Assembly: GCF_013407835.1 (NCBI RefSeq)
Contig: NZ_JACCBI010000001.1
Location: forward strand, 2,914,001 to 2,978,000
Reading direction: 5' to 3'
Source: Agromyces atrinae
GTDB taxonomy: Bacteria > Actinomycetota > Actinomycetes > Actinomycetales > Microbacteriaceae
Length of the DNA stretch: 64,000 bases
Below the pieces are notes generated by a model, which was not told where the DNA came from, did no database searches, and saw only the letters and a program-made list of their open reading frames with translations. Position numbers and translations under genes: made by a program. Within the stretch, counting starts at the first letter, position 1. The number at the start of each line of letters is the position of its first letter. Below are positions 17,484 through 25,134 of this stretch, piece after piece.

Positions 17484-17594
17484 ATGCAGAACATCACCGT
17501 CACGCAGATCGCGACCGAGCGTTCCGAGGAGCAGATCCTCGCGCCCAACGCGAACAACCACGGCCACGTGTCCACCGCGTTCGCCTGGGCGTAA
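17484..17594 (+). CDS. Candidate RiPP precursor peptide (36 residues)
   Basis: A short gene starting ATG 17484 with a near-perfect AGGAGGTGA ribosome site at 17470-17478 that overlaps the exporter stop. The peptide has a leader-like first half, MQNITVTQIATERSEE (1-16), then QILAPNA, and a distinct C-terminal part NNHGHVSTAFAWA (24-36) with two His, one Ser, one Thr, one Trp and no Cys. It lies between an exporter pair and two YcaO-family genes, the normal place of a RiPP precursor, and a strong stem-loop follows it. If the YcaO makes azolines, Ser 29 and Thr 30 are the only hydroxyl targets in the tail; backbone thioamide or amidine formation would not need Cys. I recognise no described precursor family. 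Confidence 0.75.
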   Translation: MQNITVTQIATERSEEQILAPNANNHGHVSTAFAWA

Positions 17595-17603
17595 GCCCAC
17601 CCT

Positions 17604-17637
17604 CGGGTGCCCCGCTCCTCCGCGGGCGGGGCACCCG
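17604..17637 (+). terminator. Stem-loop between precursor and YcaO genes (possible partial terminator)
   Basis: A perfect 12-bp stem (CGGGTGCCCCGC at 17604-17615 with its complement at 17626-17637) and 10-base loop starts ten bases after the precursor stop. There is no T-tract, so read-through is likely. Such structures between precursor and enzyme genes commonly keep precursor mRNA in excess. The gap from here to 17675 holds nothing else. Confidence 0.65.
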
Positions 17638-17674
17638 TACATCCCGCCGCCCCGTCTCAGAATGCGAATCGACC

Positions 17675-19882
17675 ATGACCCTCCGCACCTCACTCGCCAC
17701 CGCCGCCGAGGTCCGCGCCCTCCCCGGTGGGCGCACCCTCGTCACCACACCGGCCGACTCGTCGTTCGCCGTCGACGTCGCCCCCGACCAGGTGCTCCGC
17801 ATGCTCGACGCGTGGAGCGGCCTCGCGGACTCCGAACTCCTCCCCGACGGATGGCGTGAGAGCGCCGCCGTCCTGCTCGACGTGCTCGAACGCGATGGCG
17901 CGTTCGCCGCACCCGCCGAGATCCCCGACCTTCCGCCGCTCGCCGCGGACACGGATGACGGTGCGGGCGTCACCGCGGGTGATCTGCTCGTCATCGGAGA
18001 CCCCGACATCGTCGCGGCGGTGCACGCCGCGCTTCGAGCGATCGACGGCCCCGCCGTGCGCACCGTGCCGGCGGATGACTGGCAGCGCGTCATCCACCGC
18101 GCCTTCCGCACGGGCGAGCTGCTCGTGCACGCCGTGCGCGGCGGCGACGACGCGACGCTCATCGCCTTCGACCGGCTGTGCTCCGACGCGCGTACGCCGT
18201 GGGTCGCGCTCGAACTGACGCGATCGACCCTGTGGCTCGGGCCGTTCGTCGATCCCGGTCGTGGCGCGAACTACGAGGACTTCGCGGCGCGCCGCACGGC
18301 CGCGGCCTTCGACGCCGTCGCGCACCGGGCACTCCGCACGCCCGCCGTCGGCGGTGACTGCGGCTCAGTACCCGCGGCTCTCGGGGCCGCGTTCGCGAGC
18401 GCTGCGGACGTGCTCGCGGGCGCCCACCCGGCCGACCTCGTCATCGAGATCGACGCCGCGGGCGGAATGTCGCGGCACCCCGTGCTGCCGCTCCCGGGCA
18501 GCGTGACCGAGCACGTCGTCGCCCACTCGCCGGCCGATCTCGTCGACCGGGTGACGGGCCTCGTGCAGCGCACGCGCGACGTCGTGCACCACCCGTCGAT
18601 CCCGACCGCGCTCGCGACGGCGCAGAGCGACGTCTGCAACATGCGCCGCGTCTCGCGCTGGGCCAACAACACCTCGTGCCAGGGCTCAGCGTTCGGCGAT
18701 GTGACGCAGGCGCGCGACAGCGCCGTGGGCGAGGCCGTCGAACGGTACTGCGGCAACCTGCTCGACACGCTGCCCGTGACCTACGGCTCCTTTGCCGAGC
18801 TCAGTCGAGGCCCCGTGCGCGTGCTCGACCCCGACTCTCTCGTTCTGTACTCCGACACCCAGTACGACACCCCCGGCTTCCCCTTCGTGCGGCTCACCCA
18901 CGACCTGCCCGTGCACTGGGTGCCCGGCCGTTCGCTCACGACGGGCGAGGAGCTGCTCGTGCCCGCGAGCATGGTCTACGTCAACTGGTTCACCGCCGGA
19001 TACTCGAGCGCCCCGGTGACGAACTTCTGCCCCTTCGCGGGCATCGCCGCAGGCCCGAACCTCGACTACGCGATCACGTCGGCGCTCGAGGAGATCATCG
19101 AGCGCCACGTCACGATGGTGTGGTGGCTGAACGCGCACCCGTTCGACGCCGTCGACCCGGGCGCGCTCGCCGAGGTGTGGCGGGGCGTGCCGGATGACGC
19201 GGGCCAGCGCCCCTCGATCATCATGCTCGACAACGAGTTCGGGGTGCCGGTCGCGGCCGGCGTCCTGCACAACGACGTCGACGACCTCGTCAACGTGGGC
19301 TTCGCGAGCCGGCACACCGCCGAGGCCGCGGCCTCGAAGGCGTGGACCGAGGCGTGCACCCTGCAGGAGGGCAGTCGCGATCTGCTGCGTGCCGACGGAG
19401 CGCACTGGGATGCCATGGCCCGCGGCGAACTCAACAGCCGCTCCTTCAAGCCGTGGCGTGCCGATCGCCGCTACCTCGACTCGTATCGCGACGACATGCG
19501 CGACTGCGACGACCTCATGGTGCAGCAGCAGGTGTTGCTCGATCCGCGAGCCGTGCGTCGCGTCGCACCGCTCCTCGACCGACCGGTGACGCGCACCTTC
19601 GCCGACATCTCCTCTCTGCCCGCACGCACGCCCGCCGCCTACCAGCGGGCGATCGAGGATGCCGGTCACGAGGTCATCGTCGTCGACATCACGTCGCCCG
19701 ACATCGCCTCGACGGGTATGGCCGCGGTGCGCGTGATCGTGCCGGGAACCGTCGGCAACGCTCCCGCGGCGTTCCCGTTCCTCGGTCACGGCCGGGTGCA
19801 GGACCTCGCCGTCGAACTCGGCTGGCGCGAGACGCGACTCGACGAATCGGAACTCAACCACTTCCCGCTGCCGCACGCATGA
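17675..19882 (+). CDS. Fused E1-like leader-binding domain plus YcaO cyclodehydratase (RiPP-modifying enzyme)
   Basis: A 735-residue protein. Residues 1-220 resemble the E1-like/RRE partner of azole-forming enzymes: DLLVIGDPDIVAAVHAAL at 103-120 is a dinucleotide-type strand-turn, and LWLGPFVDPGRGANYEDF at 186-203 matches the family's GP-PG loop but lacks its usual Cys. Residues about 300-735 are a YcaO domain, which uses ATP to activate peptide backbone amides for azoline, thioamide or amidine formation. The Mg-ATP motifs are present: SAVGEAVERYCG (349-360), LEEIIERHV (471-479) and QEGSRD. The C-terminus ends FPLPHA, a PxP-like tail. ATG 17675 agrees with an N-terminus of this type. The degenerate YcaO next to it overlaps by four bases. 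Confidence 0.88.
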   Translation: MTLRTSLATAAEVRALPGGRTLVTTPADSSFAVDVAPDQVLRMLDAWSGLADSELLPDGWRESAAVLLDVLERDGAFAAPAEIPDLPPLAADTDDGAGVTAGDLLVIGDPDIVAAVHAALRAIDGPAVRTVPADDWQRVIHRAFRTGELLVHAVRGGDDATLIAFDRLCSDARTPWVALELTRSTLWLGPFVDPGRGANYEDFAARRTAAAFDAVAHRALRTPAVGGDCGSVPAALGAAFASAADVLAGAHPADLVIEIDAAGGMSRHPVLPLPGSVTEHVVAHSPADLVDRVTGLVQRTRDVVHHPSIPTALATAQSDVCNMRRVSRWANNTSCQGSAFGDVTQARDSAVGEAVERYCGNLLDTLPVTYGSFAELSRGPVRVLDPDSLVLYSDTQYDTPGFPFVRLTHDLPVHWVPGRSLTTGEELLVPASMVYVNWFTAGYSSAPVTNFCPFAGIAAGPNLDYAITSALEEIIERHVTMVWWLNAHPFDAVDPGALAEVWRGVPDDAGQRPSIIMLDNEFGVPVAAGVLHNDVDDLVNVGFASRHTAEAAASKAWTEACTLQEGSRDLLRADGAHWDAMARGELNSRSFKPWRADRRYLDSYRDDMRDCDDLMVQQQVLLDPRAVRRVAPLLDRPVTRTFADISSLPARTPAAYQRAIEDAGHEVIVVDITSPDIASTGMAAVRVIVPGTVGNAPAAFPFLGHGRVQDLAVELGWRETRLDESELNHFPLPHA

Positions 19883-21648
19883 CGCGGATCGCCGTGTACG
19901 CGCTCGGTGCCGACCGGCTCGTCGTCTGCGGCGACGCGGGCGAGCGCTGGGTGCTCGACGTCGGTGCGGAGCGGCTGGGTGAGCCCGCGGTCGTGCAGGT
20001 GCTCGACGGGCTGCGCGCGTCGGGGCCCGATGCGGTCTCGCCCGTGTGCGGGGAGCACGATGCGATCGTCGGTTCGCTCGCGGACGTCGTCGAACTCGGT
20101 GCGCGTGACGCCGATGCGGGGGCGAGTGTCGTCGTGTGGCGCTACGGCTCGCGGCACGTGCGGATGCTCCTCGACGGGCGTGGCCGGCATCGGAATGCGC
20201 TCGACGCGCGCGACGCGCTGCTCTCGACGGTCGACGATGCCGAGATGGCTCGGGCCTTCGCGCGTCATCCGCTCGTGGACGACGTCGTGCTCGCGCGCAC
20301 CGGGCGGCTCGACGCTCCTACGCCGGGGGTGCTGCAGTGCGCGGATGACGGAGGCTGGGGCGATCACGCGATCGATCCGGCTCCACTCGTCGACGCGCTC
20401 ACCGGCATCCTCCACCGGGTACGGAAGCGCCCGGTCGACCTCGCGCTGCCGCCCGGATTCGAGCACTGGCATGCCGAGCTGCCGTTCCTGTCGAGCATCG
20501 ACGCGCGGTGGCTGCCCGATCCGCTCGCGCCCGCGGGGGCGTTCATCGGCGCGGTCGAGTCGGGGCGAGAGGCCGCGATCCGGTCGGGGGTCGCGCACTA
20601 CTGCGGCGCGTACCTCGGGCAGGGTGCGCGCGTCTACGCGTCCGAGGCGGAGCTCGCGGGCGAGCGTGTGCTGACGATCGCGCAGTGGCGCCCGCACGAC
20701 CCCGTGCTCGATCGGGAGCCTGGGTTTCCGTTCGCGCCCGTCGCGCCGGACGAGCGGCTGTGGTGGCTGCGCGGCAGCGACGACGACGGGCCGTGCGTCA
20801 CACCGCTGAGCCTCGTGCACGCGGGATACCTGCAGGCCGCGCTGCCGGGCATGCGCGCGACGAACGGACACAACCTCGGCGGGCTGCAGGCCGGAGCGAG
20901 TCTCGCCGAGGCCGTCGAGCGGGCGTGCGCCCACGTCGTCGCTCATGATGCCGTCGCGCGATGGTGGGATTCGGGTGACGCACTGGGCGAGGTGCCGGTG
21001 CCGTCGGTCGTCGCGGACGCGTGGGGCGGCTCCGACCTCGCGCTGCGCGTGCTCGCCGTGCCGGCGGTCGGCGGGTTGCCCGTTCGGCTCGCGGTTGTCG
21101 ACGACGGGCACGCGAACATCGTCTCGCTCGGCTTCGCGGGGCACGCCGACGCCGACGAGGCCGGGGTGCTCGCCGTCGTCGAGGCGCTCATCCAGCACGC
21201 GTCGGCGCGGGATCTCGATCGGCCCGACAGTCTCATCCGCGATGCCGGGAAGCTCGGCAACGGGGGAGTCGCGGGGCTGCGGGAGCACTCGCCCGCGCGC
21301 GACTACGCCGACGCCTTCGGTGACGATCACCGCGGACTCATCGACCCCATGGCGCACGTGCAGTTCGGCCTCGACCCGCGCGTCGTGGCCGAGACGCGGC
21401 GGCGTGTGGTGGGTGCGGGGGTTCCTGCGGGCTCAACCTCGGCTGCGGCGGCGACTTCGGCGGCGACCTCGGCTCGGAGGGCGCTCCGCGACACGGGGCA
21501 CCGCGTCGTCACGGTCGACGTCACGACCGATCGGGTGCGTCGCGCCGGGATGCACGCCGCCCGCGTTCTCGTTCCCGGCCTCGCGCGGCTGCAGCCCGCC
21601 GCGTTCCCGCTCACCGTCGGAGGCGGCACCCCCTACCCCGGCTGGTGA
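19879..21648 (+). CDS. Second YcaO-like protein with degenerate ATP motifs
   Basis: A 589-residue protein whose C-terminal two-thirds align by pattern with the preceding YcaO. AIRSGVAHYCGAYLG (233-247) corresponds to SAVGEAVERYCG, but both Glu and the Arg are replaced. TNGHNLGGLQAGASLAEAV (328-346) keeps the NG-AxG loop, but the EIIERH-type helix reads HVVAHDAVARWW. It ends GGTPYPGW, again PxP-like. The N-terminal 220 residues are not clearly assignable. The losses suggest a non-catalytic YcaO that binds or positions the peptide and pairs with the upstream enzyme. It starts in the upstream stop (ATGA) and is the last gene of the operon. Confidence 0.78.
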   Translation: MTRIAVYALGADRLVVCGDAGERWVLDVGAERLGEPAVVQVLDGLRASGPDAVSPVCGEHDAIVGSLADVVELGARDADAGASVVVWRYGSRHVRMLLDGRGRHRNALDARDALLSTVDDAEMARAFARHPLVDDVVLARTGRLDAPTPGVLQCADDGGWGDHAIDPAPLVDALTGILHRVRKRPVDLALPPGFEHWHAELPFLSSIDARWLPDPLAPAGAFIGAVESGREAAIRSGVAHYCGAYLGQGARVYASEAELAGERVLTIAQWRPHDPVLDREPGFPFAPVAPDERLWWLRGSDDDGPCVTPLSLVHAGYLQAALPGMRATNGHNLGGLQAGASLAEAVERACAHVVAHDAVARWWDSGDALGEVPVPSVVADAWGGSDLALRVLAVPAVGGLPVRLAVVDDGHANIVSLGFAGHADADEAGVLAVVEALIQHASARDLDRPDSLIRDAGKLGNGGVAGLREHSPARDYADAFGDDHRGLIDPMAHVQFGLDPRVVAETRRRVVGAGVPAGSTSAAAATSAATSARRALRDTGHRVVTVDVTTDRVRRAGMHAARVLVPGLARLQPAAFPLTVGGGTPYPGW

Positions 21649-21756
21649 CGCGCGCCGCGCCCGTGGCGCCCGCTCCCGTCATCCCGCGCCGCCCGCCGCC
21701 CCGCCGCCCCTCGTGCTGCGCCCCCGCCCTCGTTCCTTTCCCCTTCACGTTTCCCC

Positions 21757-21827
21757 GGGTGAATCGATCCAGAGGTCAATCCCCCAGGGTGGCGGGCCCA
21801 CAACACCCGTATGGATTGACCTTTCGG
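21757..21827. repeat. 71-bp repeat, family B copy 1
   Basis: Runs from GGGTGAATCGATCCAGAGGT to ATTGACCTTTCGG; AGGTCAATC near the left end pairs with GATTGACCT near the right. The 663-bp gap 21649-22311 holds this, copies 2 and 3, a 16-bp tandem repeat and no gene. Confidence 0.85.
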
Positions 21828-21928
21828 TCGGCGCGGTGGCCGAAACGGGTGAGGTGAGCGGGCAGGGTGAGGTGGGGTGGGCAGGGCGAGGTGGGCGTGC
21901 ACGCGTCATCCCTCGGCTCCTCTTTCTC

Positions 21929-21999
21929 GGGTGAATCGATCCAGAGGTCAATCGCTCGGGGTGGTGAGCTCTCGGCACCGGTGTGGATTGACCTTTCGG
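21929..21999. repeat. 71-bp repeat, family B copy 2
   Basis: Same ends and length as copy 1, with a different centre. The preceding spacer (GTGCACGCGTCATCC then TCGGCTC) recurs before copy 3, so the spacer was partly duplicated too. Confidence 0.85.
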
Positions 22000-22045
22000 T
22001 GAGGGAGGTGCGCGTGCACGCGTCATCCGTCGGCTCTCCTTCTCC

Positions 22046-22116
22046 GGGTGAATCGATGCAGTGGGCGATCGCTCGGGGTGGTGGGCCCCGGGCACCCGTA
22101 TGGATTGACCTTTCGG
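22046..22116. repeat. 71-bp repeat, family B copy 3
   Basis: Same length; the left arm is diverged (GATGCAGTGGGCGATCG in place of GATCCAGAGGTCAATC) while the right end GGATTGACCTTTCGG is intact. Confidence 0.82.
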
Positions 22117-22160
22117 TGGGGGAGGGCGCGCGCGAGCGGATGACGCGGGCGCGCGCACCT

Positions 22161-22224
22161 CGCAAACAGGGCCGTTCGCAAACAGGGCCGTTCGCAAACA
22201 GGGCCGTTCGCAAACAGGGCCGTT
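22161..22224. repeat. Four perfect tandem copies of a 16-bp unit
   Basis: CGCAAACAGGGCCGTT repeated four times without change or spacer, 88 bp upstream of the alcohol dehydrogenase start. It could be an iteron-like regulator array or a slipped-strand tandem expansion. Confidence 0.92.
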
Positions 22225-22311
22225 CACCTCGAGGTAACCCGCCGTTGGCGACCGCGGCCTACGGTGACCCGACAAGAGCGCCGCGGTCGCGGCGACGGGG
22301 AGGGGAGCCCG

Positions 22312-23469
22312 ATGCCGCACACTGTCGTGCGCGCGCGAGAGCGCGAGATCATGGTGACACCGGCGCCCGTGGCGATGGTCTGGAACGAACCCGGCCGTCC
22401 GCATGACGCGATCGCGACTCCGGGAGTCACTCTCGGTCGCGGCGAAGCGCTCGTCGAGGTCGAACTCGCGACGGTGTGCGGTTCGGACGTGCACACGGTG
22501 CGCGGTGAGCGTCCGGCGCCGACTCCGCTGGTGCTCGGCCACGAACAGGTCGGTCGCGTCGTCGCGCTCGGCCCCGAGGCTGTTCGCGCCGACGGCTCGC
22601 CGCTCGAACTCGGCGACCGGGTCGTCTGGTCGGTGTCGGTCTCGTGCGGTGCGTGCGATCGGTGCACGCGGGGCATCCCGCAACGCTGCCGTTCCCTCGC
22701 GAAGTACGGCCACGAGCGCGTGCACCGCGGCTGGGAGCTGAGCGGCGGCTTCGCGACCCACGTGCAGTTGCGCGCCGGAACGGCGATCGTGCCCGTCGGC
22801 GAGACGCTGCCCGCAACGGTCGCGGCTCCGGCGTCGTGCGCGACGGCGACTGCGGTCGCCGCTCTCGACGCGGCATCCCACATCGCGCTCGAGGGCGCGA
22901 CAGTGCTCATCACCGGTGCGGGCATGATCGGACTCACGGCGACCGCGATGGCGACGGATGCCGGTGCGACGGTCGTCGTCTCGGAGCCCGACCCCGCACG
23001 ACGTGCTCTCGCCCTGCGGTTCGGCGCGACCGCGGTCGCCGACTCGCGGGTCGCGAGTTCGGCGAGCGAGGGCGTCGGCGGAGTGCTCGAGAGCGTCATG
23101 CGACGCGGCGCCGCCGAACCGCTCGTCGCGATCGAGGCGTCGGGGTCGGCTCGCGCAGTGCGCACGGCGATCGGAGCCGTGGGGGTCGGCGGTGTCGTCG
23201 TCCTCGTCGGCAGCGTGACCCCCGGCAGCGAGGTGCGCATCGACCCGGAGGACCTCGTCCGCCGCATGGTGACCCTCACGGGCGTGCACAACTACGCGCC
23301 GCGTCACCTCGTCGACGCCGTCGACTACCTGCGTCACGCGAGCCTGCTGCGGCCCTTCGACGAACTCGTCGGAGGAACGGTCACGCTCGACGAGCTCGAC
23401 CAGGCGCTGCGCGCTGCGGCGTCCGGGCTGCACGTGCGCGTCGGGGTCGCACCCCAGCGAAGGCACTGA
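22312..23469 (+). CDS. Zinc-dependent alcohol dehydrogenase family protein
   Basis: A 385-residue medium-chain dehydrogenase. The catalytic zinc site is given by ATVCGSDVHTVRG and LGHEQVGRV (Cys, His-Glu), and the structural zinc by the four Cys in SCGACDRCTRGIPQRCRS. The nucleotide-binding motif is VLITGAGMIGLTATAMA. The sequence resembles the branch often named phosphonate-catabolism-associated alcohol dehydrogenase, but no phosphonate gene is nearby, so the substrate is open. ATG 22312 follows GGGGAGGGG. It stands between a tandem repeat array and the zinc-uptake genes and is convergent with aztA. Since it needs two zinc ions per subunit, its position beside the zinc genes may be meaningful. 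Confidence 0.86.
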   Translation: MPHTVVRAREREIMVTPAPVAMVWNEPGRPHDAIATPGVTLGRGEALVEVELATVCGSDVHTVRGERPAPTPLVLGHEQVGRVVALGPEAVRADGSPLELGDRVVWSVSVSCGACDRCTRGIPQRCRSLAKYGHERVHRGWELSGGFATHVQLRAGTAIVPVGETLPATVAAPASCATATAVAALDAASHIALEGATVLITGAGMIGLTATAMATDAGATVVVSEPDPARRALALRFGATAVADSRVASSASEGVGGVLESVMRRGAAEPLVAIEASGSARAVRTAIGAVGVGGVVVLVGSVTPGSEVRIDPEDLVRRMVTLTGVHNYAPRHLVDAVDYLRHASLLRPFDELVGGTVTLDELDQALRAAASGLHVRVGVAPQRRH

Positions 23470-23532
23470 GCGGCGGACGGGCGCCGAGCGGCGGATGTCG
23501 GAAGAGCGCCGCGAATCGGGAGCGCCGACCGA

Positions 23533-24225
23533 TCAGTGCGCCGGAAGGAATGCCTCGCTGAGCCGCGCCTCATCGAGCGCCTCGGCCGGTGAGCCCTCGA
23601 AGGCGATGCGCCCGCGCGCCATGAGCACGCAGCGGTCGGCCCGTCGTGCGCTCTCGAGGTGGTGCGTCGCCGTGACGACCGTCGTCCCGCGAGAGACCTC
23701 GTCGGCGATGACGTCGTCGATGATCTGCTGAGCCTCGGAATCGAGGCCCGTCGCGGGTTCGTCGAGCAGCAGCAGAGGAGCCCGTTGCGCGAGGCCCTGC
23801 GCGACGAGGGCTCGTTGCCGTTGCCCGCCCGAGAGCTCCCCGAGCCGTCGGTCGGCGAGGTCGGTGAGACCGAGGCGGTCGATGCACGCGTCGATGAGGG
23901 TGTGGTCGGCGCGCGTCATCCGTCGCCAGAGGCCGCGCTCGGCCCAGCGGCCCATCGCGACCGTGTCGCGCACGGTGACCGGCAGCCGGTCGGAGGCCTC
24001 GCTCCGCTGCACGACGAACGCGACGCCGGGGGCCGCGAGCTCGACGTGACCGGCGCTCGGTCGCTCGACGCCGGCGATCACCGAGAGCAGTGTCGACTTG
24101 CCCGAGCCGTTCGGGCCGAGAAGCGCGGTGTGGGTGCCGGGCGCGAGGTCGAGGTCCACACCGTCGAGCGCGCGCACGCGCCCGTACGAGACGACGGCGC
24201 CGCGGACCGACGCGCTGAGAACCAT
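23533..24225 (-). CDS. aztA: Zinc ABC transporter ATP-binding protein AztA
   Basis: A 230-residue ATPase of the manganese/zinc/iron-importer class. Walker A GPNGSGKSTLLS, signature LSGGQRQRALVAQGLAQR, Walker B LLLLDEPATGLDSEAQQ and the switch His in VVTATHHLESARR are intact. The call as AztA rests on the neighbouring AztB, AztC and AztD genes. Candidate starts are ATG 24225 (MVLSASVRG) and ATG 24237, with no ribosome site before either; TAGTCT lies upstream at a -10-like distance, so a leaderless transcript is possible. It is divergent from aztB, with the metal-operator-like sequence over its start. Convergent with the dehydrogenase gene. Confidence 0.88.
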   Translation of the reverse strand: MVLSASVRGAVVSYGRVRALDGVDLDLAPGTHTALLGPNGSGKSTLLSVIAGVERPSAGHVELAAPGVAFVVQRSEASDRLPVTVRDTVAMGRWAERGLWRRMTRADHTLIDACIDRLGLTDLADRRLGELSGGQRQRALVAQGLAQRAPLLLLDEPATGLDSEAQQIIDDVIADEVSRGTTVVTATHHLESARRADRCVLMARGRIAFEGSPAEALDEARLSEAFLPAH

Positions 24226-24236
24226 AATCATTACCA
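24222..24236. promoter_or_regulatory. Zur-like AT-rich element over the aztA start
   Basis: CCATAATCATTACCA contains an ATAAT-C-ATTA core in an otherwise GC-rich region and lies in the 27-bp divergent promoter between aztA (24225) and aztB (24253). The match to the perfect box at 13914 is only partial (inner four bases of each arm form the palindrome). Confidence 0.5.
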
Positions 24237-24252
24237 TTTAGACTAGCCCCTC

Positions 24253-25062
24253 GTGACCTGGCTCCTCGAACCCTTCGCGACCGAATTCATGGTGCGCGCC
24301 CTCCTCGGCGGCGCGCTCGTGTCGCTCGTCTGCGCCGTCGTCGGCACATGGGTCGTGGTGCGCGGCCTGGCCTTCCTCGGCGAGGCGATGGCGCACGGCA
24401 TGCTGCCCGGCGTCGCGACCGCGGCTCTGCTCGGCGCGCCCGCCGCGCTCGGTGCCGGCGTCGCCGCGGTCGCCATGGCCGTCGGCGTCACGGCCGTCTC
24501 GCGTCGCGCGAAGCTCGCCCAGGACACCTCGATCGGCCTGCTCTTCGTCGGCATGCTCGCCCTCGGTGTCATCATCGTGTCGGCGTCACGCGGCTTCGCG
24601 GTCGACCTCACGGCGGTGCTGTTCGGAGACATCCTCGCGATCACGTGGGCCGATGTCGGCTGGCTCGCCGTCGCCGCAGTCGTCGCCGTCGTCTTCTGCG
24701 CACTCATGCACCGCGCGTTCGTCGCACTCGCGTTCGATCAGCGGAAGGCCGCGACGCTCGGGCTCCGTCCCGCGTTCGCGCACTACGCGCTACTCGGAGC
24801 CGTCGCGCTCGCCGTCGTCGCGTCGTATCAGGCCGTCGGTACGCTGCTCGTCGTCGGATTCCTCATCGCTCCGCCCGCGACGGCCGCCCTCTGGGTGCGT
24901 CGCCTGCCGTCGATCATGGCGCTCGCGGTCGGGTTCGGAGTGCTCGCGACCGTCGTCGGCCTGCTCGTCTCGTGGCACCTCGGCAGCGCCGCGGGGGCCA
25001 CGATCGCCGCGAGTGCCATCGCGTTCTTCGCGGTCTCGGCGCTCGTCCGCCGTGCGGTGTGA
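24253..25062 (+). CDS. aztB: Zinc ABC transporter permease AztB
   Basis: A 269-residue permease of the ABC-3 (ZnuB) family with about eight membrane segments. Family features are ALLGGALVSLVCAVVGTWVV at the N-terminus, RGLAFLGEAMAHGMLPG (about 37-53), RRAKLAQDTSIGLLFVGMLA and DQRKAATLGLRP. It moves zinc delivered by AztC, powered by AztA. The start is GTG 24253. Unlike usual ABC operons, the ATPase gene is on the opposite strand and the binding protein is third downstream in this direction. A 72-bp gap with an operator-like palindrome separates it from the AztD-like gene. Confidence 0.9.
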   Translation: MTWLLEPFATEFMVRALLGGALVSLVCAVVGTWVVVRGLAFLGEAMAHGMLPGVATAALLGAPAALGAGVAAVAMAVGVTAVSRRAKLAQDTSIGLLFVGMLALGVIIVSASRGFAVDLTAVLFGDILAITWADVGWLAVAAVVAVVFCALMHRAFVALAFDQRKAATLGLRPAFAHYALLGAVALAVVASYQAVGTLLVVGFLIAPPATAALWVRRLPSIMALAVGFGVLATVVGLLVSWHLGSAAGATIAASAIAFFAVSALVRRAV

Positions 25063-25083
25063 CCGTCCGCGCCGATTTGAGAA

Positions 25084-25098
25084 TGAGAACAGTTATCA
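25084..25098. promoter_or_regulatory. 7-1-7 palindrome before the AztD/AztC operon, putative Zur operator
   Basis: TGAGAAC-A-GTTATCA, six of seven arm positions paired; the right arm is identical to that of the perfect palindrome at 13914. It is 36 bp before the GTG start of the AztD-like gene, a normal place for a repressor site. Confidence 0.68.
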
Positions 25099-25134
25099 AT
25101 AAGGTCGGAGTCACGCCACCCGGAAAGTGACACC

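Noticed and set aside
22161..22224. CRISPR array
   Set aside because: The 16-bp units abut directly without spacers and there are no cas genes.
22312..23469. Phosphonate-catabolism role for the alcohol dehydrogenase
   Set aside because: No phosphonate gene in the window; only family resemblance supports it.
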